Of a DNA stretch of 64,000 nucleotides, positions 13,601 through 25,600 are shown one piece after another (positions within the stretch are counted from its first letter, which is position 1; each line of letters starts with the position of its first letter). Position numbers and translations under genes: made by a program. This stretch comes from Antedon mediterranea (lineage: Eukaryota; Echinodermata; Crinoidea; Comatulida; Antedonidae), in the NCBI RefSeq assembly GCF_964355755.1, contig NC_092676.1:374501-438500 (forward strand). Direction: 5' to 3'. The notes below the pieces were generated by a model, which saw nothing but the letters and a program-made list of their open reading frames with translations, had not been told where the DNA came from and made no database searches.

Positions 13601-16600
13601 ATGGGGAGAACTTTAGAGATCCTAATGGTTAGAAAATAACTATCATCATGTTCATCAACATTGTCATCATCTTTAGCATCATCGTTATCTACCTTATTTA
13701 TTTGAATAAACGCTTCCCTCGAATAAATGTCCAGGGGCATATTTATTTCCGCCCACCACATGCATATACATACAGTATTGTATCTCAAATTTCTATTTGT
13801 AATAGAATTCATTGCTTGACATGATCTACAATTTACCAAGCATTCTGATTCCACTTTTTACTGTATTTTATCACTTCTCGATATTACTAAAAAATAAACA
13901 CCTCCCCCGAATAAACGCCACCCTCATCATCATCATCACTGTGTCATATTTGTTTCTGTAGCCCTTAATGTTTAATATCATAGTTAATAGACATCTGTAG
14001 CAAATTAATAATTTGGGTTTTGTTTAGTATACTGTCTACAGTTAACCCTTGATAAAGCGTCAGCCTATTGTTTGTATGGCAATCGCAATGTGGCATTGAG
14101 AGAACCAATTCTGGCAGATGAATTACAGCCTGGCAAAGAAAAGTAAGCAAAAACAATAAAGCATTCCATTTTGTATCCAATTAGTTTGTGTAAGCTGGAA
14201 TAGGCTTCATTAAGTACAATTAGTTTGTGTGAAGTTGTAAGGTGAATTATTGTAAAAATGTTAAAGTAAAAGTTTATAAAAAATTTGTGGCATTCTTACA
14301 AGCACTGGTTTAAAGTTTAAATATTTCCTTAATTTTGTCTCTGTTATTTAGATCTAGTAACTGGGATGCTACCATTGGATTTCCTGTATTATATGACATT
14401 GAACAAATTGATGAAAATTCCGACCCAATGAAGCGTGACCAGATATTGATGGCTTTGAAAACTCAAGAAATTGATACAAGGCATCATTTCTTACAAGATA
14501 AAGTAAGATATGTTTTATTTTATTTTAAAAGTACTTATTTGCATGGATTACGGTACTTATTTACAGTGACTTAAGCTCTGTCTACACATTTTTCTTTTCT
14601 TTACGTCATTGTTATAAGACAGCAACACAAATTCTCAAGTTGGGATGAATAAAGTTTCCTTGTATCCTTGTATCCAAATATGGTAGTCATATGACATCAT
14701 CATGTCCATATATGGACACATTTTTTGTCACATAAAGTTTGATAGTGTAGACAGGGCCTTACTCATTTGTTTGATTAATGTTGTTCACGATTACTTACTT
14801 ACTTTTTAATACGTATGAAATGTTACAATGTGTAAAGATTATATCCATGTTTTTTTTTATAGGATTCATTAAAAATGGTGCTGTACCCTGATTTGGATGT
14901 AACGCTTAAAAAGAAAATGGGAGACAAAGATATCTGGCCATCAAAGTCTCAAATATGGGTGATTAATAAGGTATGACTACAAAGTACAAGGACAATGGCA
15001 GTAATGTATATGTAAAATAAAAATTAGAAACAAACTAGATATAGTTTTTCCTCTTTTAACCCCACACTGCATACATTGATGCTAAACATGTATTTAGTAG
15101 AATATATTAATCAACTGCAATTTAGTGACTTAAGTATACATGCTTAGAATTGTTTAAACCATGTTTAATATCTTAGTTGCTTATTAATTTTATTTTCAGA
15201 AAGGTGTAATATACTGTCGTGCAATGTCTTCAGTTGCTTTAACTTTAAGTGAAAGATCTCGAGTTGACAAGAAATTTCCTGATGGTGAGACAGCAGCACA
15301 AGGCTATGCTGTTACTCTAGACAAAAAGTAAATAAAACAATTTGTACAATTTTTTCTTGCAAGATCCGGTATAGAATTGTTGTATTGTTTAATTATATTC
15401 ATATATAACTATAATTATTATTATTATTATTATTATTATATCAAAATTTATAAAGCGTCAATTCAAAGACCGAGGTACAAAATCAAAGGCGCTGGGCATG
15501 TTAGTGGTCGAAAAAATGAGTTTTGAGCAATTTTTTAAATAAGGCAACAGAAGAGCAGTGTTTAATTTGTAATAACCGGAGCCTGCACTAGAAGCAAAAG
15601 CTTGTCTCATGACGGCCCTGCAATACAAATGTATAGTATATGAAAGGAAATTTTAAACAATAAAATAAGTAAAAAAAAAAAGATCAAATATTGAACATAA
15701 CAATAGGTATAAAGTATATATACTGTATAAAGATTGTTTGTATTGTTGACCATTAATAGAAATTAATAAATGATGAAAGTACAGTCAACTCCATGAAAAT
15801 CAGACAGTGTTTGTCAGTAAAGGTGACTTTATGTCAGTGAAATATTTTTTTTTATTTTAGGAGTATAGACAACCCAGCACAGCAGTGGGGATTTAGCCCT
15901 GAGGGTTTTATATATTCTTTGGTAAGCATTCAGTATTCTAGATTTTGTTGTTTTTTTATATTAATCATTTTCACTAAAATTTGTTTTTGTTTTATATGCT
16001 TTTTGGTAAAAATCTTCAACATTGATTTACTCATTGCTATATGTAAAACAAATCATAATTTATGAATAATAGGAAGAGAATCTGCAAAAAAATCTACTTT
16101 ACATGTTAAGCAGAAGAAAAAAATATTAAAAGAGTACAACCGTACCTTAAACAATCATTTTTCTTTTTCTATATCTATTTTCTTTAGGCCGAGCCAGAAT
16201 TGGTTTTGACATACATTCCAAAACCAATTGCCCCTGAAGGTGAATCATTCCAATTTGGAGACGATGGAGTCAATTTTCAGGATCTTGAAACTGACCAACA
16301 ATCTCCTACAGAAGACACCACCACAGAGGATGCAGATGTTAAGGAGTTCCCAGGACATAACTTTATTGTTGCTGCAATTGGCAAACTGCCAGCAAAACAT
16401 CCATGGGCCAAATCACAGAGGTAAGGTATTTCTAAGATGTTTGAAAGGGTTTGGGTGGGTTAGCCTTAGGCCTGCATAATGCCTTACATTTTCTGTGCAA
16501 CTTGATGTAGGGTTAAATACTTTTAGGAGCTTTCTTTACCAAATGAATATTGTCATACTACCCAATACAGTATTTAAATTAATGAATATTGTCATACTAC

Positions 16601-19600
16601 CCAATACAGTATTTAAATGAATATTGTCATACTACCCAATACAGTATGTAAATGAATATTGTCATACTACCCAATACAGTATTTAAATTAATGAATATTG
16701 TCATACTACCCAATACAGTATTTAAATGAATATTGTCATACTACCCAATACAGTATTTAAATGAATATTGTCATACTACCCAATACAGTATTTAAATTAA
16801 TGAATATTGTCATACTACCCAATACAGTATTTAAATGAATATTGTCATACTACCCAATACAGTATTTAAATTAATGAATATTGTCATACTACCCAATACA
16901 GTATTTAAATGAATATTGTCATACTACCCAATACAGTATTTAAATTAATGAATATTGTCATACTACCCAATACAGTATTTAAATGAATATTGTCATACTA
17001 CCCAATACAGTATTTAAATTAATTTAAGTGTACTACAGCATTCATACATTCTTGTAATAATATACCAGTAATATTGTATTAACTCTAACTCTAACTTCAT
17101 TTCTTTTATCACAGGTGGGCCTTAAAGCAGGAAAAGATTGAGAACCTAGGCCAATGGAAACATTCAACTGTTCAAAATCCACAATGGAACAAACTAGCTT
17201 ACTCCTGGCCAGTCACAGAAGAGGGAACATGGAACGAAGAATTTGATTGGCCAATGGAAGCATTCCTTATTCCATTTGCTCCACCAATCAAAGTGCGGAA
17301 AAATGAGAAGGGAGACATGAAAGCAGGTTCGTAATTATTCTCATTTATCATTGATATTATGTTTGTATAAGAATGTTTACTGTTGATATTTAATCTTATC
17401 TATCACAATAAACTTTTAATCAAGGAAAGAGAACTTTTTCACAGCCTAATATGTTATTGAGTCTCTGCTACATACCTTTGCAGTATATTGTAATTTTGCA
17501 CTAATTATTATTTTTTTCTTATAATGGATTTCTAATTTCATTTTAGGTGCATTAAGATTGCGTGTTCTTAAGAATGGCGAGAAAGATGAAAACAAAGCAA
17601 GCTATGTGGTTGGCCCTGATCTGAGCAATGTAAGAATTGTATTTTCACTTTATCAAATAAAATGATATAGCATATATCTTCTAAATGCTCATTCAGGCAA
17701 TACCTTTAATTGTGAGAAAAAAATATGACCAACACCAAAATTGAACCCAGAATCAGCAATGCATAAGCAAGAACTTAGCTACTGTGTCACAATAAAATGT
17801 TTAGCCATTTTTAGATAGTTACTTTCTTTTATATGTTGTCCCTTAGATGATGAGGGATCTAAATAAGTCTGGAACGATGAGTAAAAAATCAAGACGACAT
17901 TCCAAATCTTACGACAGGCGAAGTGCTGGTGAAGACGGGGATCACGCCGACAATGAACAACGTCAACATTCTGAGGATGATAAGATGATGCAGATGGAAT
18001 TTCAGCTGGTAAGTCTTGTAGTTTTTGCCACAAAGTGTAAACTAAACATGTTTTACATAAGGAAAATAAACTCTGAAGCATATTAAATTTCGCCATTGTT
18101 TTTAAAATAATAGGAATTGTCTTATAAATAAAAAGTAATACAATTATAAATTTCATCTTTTTTCATAGATTTTGGATCGCTGTACATCTTCACTAAATCT
18201 ACCATTTGCTGGCCGTCGAATATTTGACAGTAGTGGCAAGGAGTTCAAGACTTTGGTTGGTCTTGAAAGAGATCAGCTGGTGTACATCTCATGTGGAGAG
18301 TCATGGAATGATCCTAGTACCTCCGCTCAGGATCAACAAAGAAGGATGTTGCTGGCAACACTCTCAGCAGATATTGAACAAATGCAGGAGTTCCTCTCAC
18401 TTAGAGACACATTAGGTGTGTTCTTTTTGGTAGTTTAAGTTTGTTCTTAATTATTAAGATCAGCTAACAAGGATGTTTCTGGTGATGCTCAGATACATTA
18501 ATTCTGGTATTTGATGTGATACCATGATATAATAATGCTAAATAATCAACTGAGAATAAATTTATAATTTGTTTGTAGATTATGTTCTTGAGAAGGATCG
18601 TAACAGTCAAAGATTGTTAATAAATAAATGCTGTATGACAGAAGAAGAGAAAGAGAAAATGATACGAGGACCGACACCAGAACCAAGTGAAGAAAGTGCA
18701 GGAGAAGAGGATGACTCCATAACAAAGATGAGGTATGCATTTATTCTTTGTTTTCTTAAATCCGTTTCTCTGCAAGTTCAAATCATAATTTGCTTTCATA
18801 ACTTCACTGGTTTCCTGTTAAAGAGCATATACAGTACATGATTATAACCTTTTCCTACAAGTGTCTTTATGGCAGCACTGCTCCCCATTATCTTAACAAA
18901 CTTATTAAAACATACAGTATGTCCCACTACACAGAGGTCTTCGTTCTGAACGGATGCTCTTATGTTAACACCACCTAAAACCAACCTTAAATCCGTGCTT
19001 CTTTGCTCAGGCACCAGAGATCTGGTAGCAACTTCCTCGTTCCATCCGTTACACTCCATCCCCTATTCAATTCATATATCCTAAAAACTCACCTGGTAAA
19101 GAGCGCTTTATAAATCTTCAATATTATATAATGATTGTGCCTTCATTATTTTTTTTGTAAAAATAATTCTTTTAGTTCCCATCAGCGTTCACATGCGAAT
19201 TCTGAGCAGCGTTTAGAAGGTTTGAAATGGCCGTGGGAACGCGTGTTGAATGCCAGTCTGGATGAGGTTACAGAAGCCAATCAGGACCACTCACACGAGA
19301 CAGAACCTTTCACAAAATCAAAGTAAGTCTTAATTAAGAATAATTTTCTTTTGTAATCCTAACACACCAGTGGGGTTTTTATTCAGTTGCCATTAATAAT
19401 TCATTATTTGAAGAAAGAAACAGTTACATCAATATACCATATATAACTGTGTATAATCCTGTGTTCGACTATTATCCCACTTAATAATTTAGGCAAAATT
19501 CAAACAAAATTACTTTGGTAAATCCATTGTTAATGAAGCCCAAGTATAATCCCACCTCAATATATTTGCCAGACTTGGTACCCAGGTGATATTTGGTGAT

Positions 19601-22600
19601 ATATGGCTTGGTTCAACCATATATTTGCCAGACTTGGTACCCAGGTGATATTTGGTGATATATGGCTTGGTTCAACCATATATTTGCCAGACTTGGTACC
19701 CAGGTGATATTTGGTGATATATGGCTTGGTTCAACCATATATTTGCCAGACTTGGTACCCAGGTGATATTTGGTGATATATGGCTTGGTTCAACCATATA
19801 CAGTATTTGCCAGACTTGGTACCCAGGTGATATTTGGTGATATATGGCTTGGTTCAAATAAAGAATTTAAACTTGGTTTCATCATCTATTATCTTTTTAA
19901 TGCTCTTCTATTGTATTGATAAACATATTTGTTAGACAAGTATACAGTGTTTTCTTTCATATATATCTTGTCAGATCCAAAAGGAGATTAAATACATCTC
20001 CTCGATACAAACACCGTGGTCCTGCAGGAGCTCACAGCCAGCAGTTCATATTCATTGATGGCTTTATCACGCTGAAGTCATCACCATACCTTGTGGTTGG
20101 TATATCAAACCCAGAGTTGGAAGAAAAGTCAGAGGTGGCGCTTTGTAAGAAGACAGAGGATGATCCGTCATTAAGATGGGAATTTACTGAAGATGGGTAA
20201 GTACCATACTTAAATGTTTTGCTATTACTTATACAGAGGAGGGTGTGTGGTATAAATTACTGAAGATGGGTAAGTACCATACTTAAATGCAGGGTCTGTG
20301 GTGTAACCCCTGACAATATCATCTTAAATTATATTCATTCAGAGTTAATTGTTTTTTCTTACCCTACTAAATTGGCAAATATGTTTTGTTAACTGAATTT
20401 TCTTTATTTGAAAGGTACATCCAATCCAAGGTTAACGAAGATCTTGTCCTTGCTGTCTCAATGCCCAATTTCACTGGAACAGCCATGGAGGGCGCATATT
20501 GTGGTCAGTCGGTTGTAATTCAACGCAAACAGAATTTAGAGAATGGTGGAGCCAATCAGAAGTGGATGTTTGAGAAGGAGTTTGGGTTTATGTATGCATT
20601 TCATGCTGAACCACTTGATAGAGGTAGGTATTCAATTTTGAGCAACTTGACAGCTAAGTAGATTTTGTGTCTAAAACAACGATGGAATACCATGAATAGC
20701 TTTCACGTTTAGGAATTGGTAGAGGTACTAATTCACCAACCAATGTTTTTCCAAATGTATTGATAACCATTGTAATCTGCCCCTAAGTATACTTAGATCA
20801 ATAAAGGTCCCAAGTATCGGGCCCATCCATCAACGATGTAATTTAGCATTCCAGTTTTTAATTTCATACAATTTTATTGGTTTTATTTTCAAAGAAATAA
20901 TGGCAGCAAATAAGGCTGGCGTTTGTACTTATGCAGTAGTTGGTGAGAATCAAGTCCAGCAAAATGTAAGACATTTATTTTTATTGAAACTATATAAATA
21001 TATCTAATTTTACCACTGAAATTCAATGTATTTTATTTCAATTCAATTTTTAATTTGTATTTGTAGGGGTATGACGTAGTTGAAACTAAAGTAGATGGAG
21101 ATATCAAAGTTTGTGTAGCATGCGCAAGAGCTATGAGAGGCAATTACAAACTAAAAAAACAAGAACATTCAACACCTTTCATATGTGCTGTTGGTATAGC
21201 TCCTAAGATAGGACTTAAACTTATAGGTAGCTTTCAGTGTCTTAGTGGCAAGGTAAGAACATTCAACACCTTTCATATGTGCTGTTGGTATAGCTCCTAA
21301 GATAGGACTTAAACTGATTGGTAGCTTTCAGTGTCTTAGTGGCAAGGTAAGAACATTCAACACCTTTCATATGTGCTGTTGGTATAGCTCCTAAGATAGG
21401 ACTTAAACTGATTGGTAGCTTTCAGTGTCTTAGTGGCAAGGTAAGAACATTCAACACCTTTCATATGTGCTGTTGGTATAGCTCCTAAGATAGGACTTAA
21501 ACTGATTGGTAGCTTTCAGTGTCTTAGTGGCAAGGTAAGAACATGCAACACCTTTCATATGTGCTGTTGGTATAGCTCCTAAGATAGGACTTAAACTTAT
21601 AGGTAGCTTTCAGTGTCTTAGTGGCAAGGTAAGAACATTCAACACCTTTCATATGTGCTGTTGGTATAGCTCCTAAGATAGGACTTAAACTGATTGGTAG
21701 CTTTCAGTGTCTTAGTGGCAAGGTAAAAACATTCAACACCTTTCATATGTGCTGTTGGTATAGCTCCTAAGATAGGACTTAAACTGATTGGTAGCTTTCA
21801 GTGTCTTAGTGGCAAGGTAAGAACATTCAACACCTTTCATATGTGCGTTTGGTATAGCTCCTAAGATAGGACTTAAACTGATTGGTAGCTTTCAGTGTCT
21901 TAGTGGCAAGGTAAGAACATTCAACACCTTTCATATGTGCTGTTGGTATAGCTCCTAAGATAGGACTTAAACTGATTGGTAGCTTTCAGTGTCTTAGTGG
22001 CAAGGTAAGAACATTCAACACCTTTCATATGTGAGCTCCTAAGATAGGACTTAAACTGATTGGTAGCTTTCAGTGTCTTAGTGGCAAGGTAAGAACATTC
22101 AACACCTTTCATATGTGAGCTCCTAAGATAGGGCTTAAACTCAGTGCCGGCCTTAGAGGGAAGGTAAGAACAGATGTTTTGCAATTTTAAATTAATGATT
22201 TTATTAGATAAATATTCTTTTTTACTTGGGTTTATTTAGGTGATATACTGGATATACTAAGGTCTCCTACATTCAGATCAAATTAATCTTAACTTGTGAT
22301 CATTAAATTACTGGTTGATTTTATCCAGAATTTGTCCAAACCATTTATGATATCAAAATAAATACATGTTCTTTCTAGGTTGATTTATCAAGTTTTGAAG
22401 CGGAAAATACAGTGATTCAATATGAAAAGGAATTAAAAAGATTGAAACAAATGTCAAGTGCTCGTCTGATTGCACGGGAAATATCTGCATATCAACCGAT
22501 CCAATCAGTACGAGTTTTGGCGTACAAGAATGGAGATGGACGCAGTAATAACCCTGTTGTTGTCATTGGAAGCACCATCAGAGGGGTAAGATTTATTTTC

Positions 22601-25600
22601 CTGTGTAAAAGGTTTACTATTCCTTTATTTGCTTTCAAAGTGAGTTACAATTGTGTAATATTTGTAAACATTTGCACAGATCTTAAAATTTGCATCGTCC
22701 ATGTACATGGCTGTAGTATGTGGAAATAAATTGAATAAATTAGTGGTTTGTGATTATGTTTATCATTTTTATCATTGTTGTTTTACAAAGAAGGTTATTA
22801 GTAGTAAAATCTGATGTCATTATGTATGGTTGGTTTTCTACATTGATTTATTCAGATCCTTGATCAAAGCACATACCAGCTTCAACTGACATCAGCAGCA
22901 CGCCGTTTGTATTCCCAAGACGGCACACTTTTACTCTCAATCCCAGACATGATCAAGTACAACTTGGTTCAACAAGGCTTAGAAAACCTTGATATTACTA
23001 CACACCAAGGTAAATCTGTCTGGCCTAGCTTATCCTTAAGAGACACTCATTCACCAATGTTGGGTGTTTAGGTTAATACCAGAAAAAAAACATCTGTTAC
23101 TTAAATTTACATTCAGTGAACTAAAGGATGTCATCCTATTAGGATATCCGGTGTTTGTAGAAAATGATTTCACTTAAGAAATTATCAATTCTTAAAATAC
23201 TTTGTATCTAAAATGAACACCAGGTTTATGTCTAATGATTCTATTGAAATTCCTATAATTCTAAGAAATATTTAACCATGAATAATATCTTTTGTCCACA
23301 ATTTCAAAACAATTTATAAATAGTAATTTTTGAAAATCAATGACATTTCAGATAGAAACAGAAAATCATCACACTCGAGAACAACTAGCGCAGATTCAAA
23401 GGTTGCTATGGCGATGAGGAAGCCTATAGAAGTGTGGGTATCGTGTGGAGAGCCATTTTTTAGTCCTGGATGTGAGTTGATACTTAATTACATACTCAGC
23501 AGTCCAGTTATACAAAGCATAGAACACATTATATAATACACACATATGTACATATTTCCAATGTCATTGTTTCTTTTTTCTGTTCTTCTTTAAAAATAAA
23601 TTGTTTGAATTTAATTATGCTTTGTGAAATTAATCAATATAATGATTTTATTAGGTTATGATTATCGGCGAAGTTTATATGCCCAACAGAGGGAGGAGAG
23701 AGCAGAAATTAGTTTAGAACTGGATAAAGAAAAACATATTTTAAGACAAATGCAAGGTAGGTTGAAGTGTACTGTATCAATTAAAATAATGTAGTAAAAA
23801 CATACCGTATCTACCATACCCGATGTAAAGCTCTGTCTACACTATCAAACTTATGTGACAAAAAAATGTGATGTGCCCATATATGGACATGAAGATGTCT
23901 TATCACTCAGGGATATCACCACGGTGATCGGCGATAGTCAGCTCTGTCCACCACTCAGAATTTCTGGCCACCACTTTCATGATGCCAACCACCACTATAT
24001 TTATGTATGTAGATTGTAGCATATTGTTCGTATCACTACCATATTTGGGCATATCACACTTTTTGGTCGAACTAGTTTGATTGTGTAGACAGAGCTTTAG
24101 ATAAGTAAAAAGTTCATTAGTAAGTACAGTAAACAACTAATTTAAGACTCTTCTTATTTGTGTAGGGCGTCGCACAGCTCATTTAGATGGTCCAGACTTC
24201 AAAGGTACAATGAGCCCAGAGCACCCAGTTGCACTACAAGGTGGATGGACACAGCCTTCAACAAGCGAGATACACAAATCTGTACAAGTTCATCAGTTAG
24301 AAGTAAGTAGGGTACTTCAACCACTTAGTCTCACAGCAGCAATGCATTGTGAGGAGAATCTATACTTTACTTAAAATTTGAATATGGTACAGGCCCAAAA
24401 CTATACTCAATGAAAACAAGAAACTTTCCCAAAACAGACAGTTCTGAAGATCTCAAATTCTTGTTTCCATTAAAAAACACATTCAGAATACCACTATTTC
24501 TTGATACCAGACATACTATGACAGGCAAACGGTTGTATGACAATAACAATTATAATTTGTATTACAGAATCATTTGACAGAAATGAAAGCACATCAGAAG
24601 TTTAAGCAAACAACTAAGTCCATCATTAACCCAAACAAGACACTGTATAAACAACCAAATGTGGTAAGTTTTAATTTTAATAATACTCTAGCGGCAATTG
24701 TGCTCTTGATATTATATATCATTATCATACTTTTTATTTATTGCTTTCACTGAATAACTTAATAATATAAAAGATACAATAAATTAAAAAAGCAACTTTA
24801 TAAAATATATAGCTTCATCTGTAAACTTTTACTACATAAGCAAAATCAAAATAAGTATTTATTTTGTGAATGAGGTATGCATCTTTAATAATTTCTTAAG
24901 CCCTGACAAAGGAAAATTGTTTCTGAAGGCTTAATATTTCTCTCTCTCTATTCCTTAAACCACTGTCAGTTACCCACAGTATTGCTGTTTTGTTGTCTCA
25001 ATGCGCTTAATTGTATTATATTTTATTTAGAAACGAGTGTCAGTTTATCGAAACGGTGACAATCCTGAAAGAGCAACGTACATTCGCGTTCACAGCATGG
25101 CCAACTTACTACAGGATGCTAGTGGACGGTTGTCACTGCACATGCCTGCAAAACGTGTCTTCACAGTGTCTGGACAAACAATTGAAGACTTTGACAATAT
25201 AGAACGAGACCAGGTTGTGTGCGTGTCGTCGGGGGAGTCGTTCAAGAACAATAAAGGTAAAAATATGTCAGAAAGGAAATAGGATTAACATGGTGGTGAC
25301 TTAAGATTGCTAACTTTACCCTTCAACTTTGACCTTTAGTGAATGAACTTTTAAAGTATAGTAAAAAAAATTTTTATCTTGTAATGAATTTTCAATTTTT
25401 ATAGCTGGTTTTAAATTTAACATTCTGTATAACAATTGTGTTACTAATAATAATAAAATAAAATTTAAACATTTGTTTCATGGCACAAACATTTTGAAAT
25501 GAAATTGATTTTTATAATTATCTATGTGAAATTATTTCAAGTAAAAAACCAACAATCCAACCTTTGTGCATATATAAGTGTTCATGATAGTGTTCATAGC

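Noticed and set aside
17779-18156. 125-codon minus-strand ORF
   Set aside because: Antisense shadow of DCDC1 exon 17847-18008.
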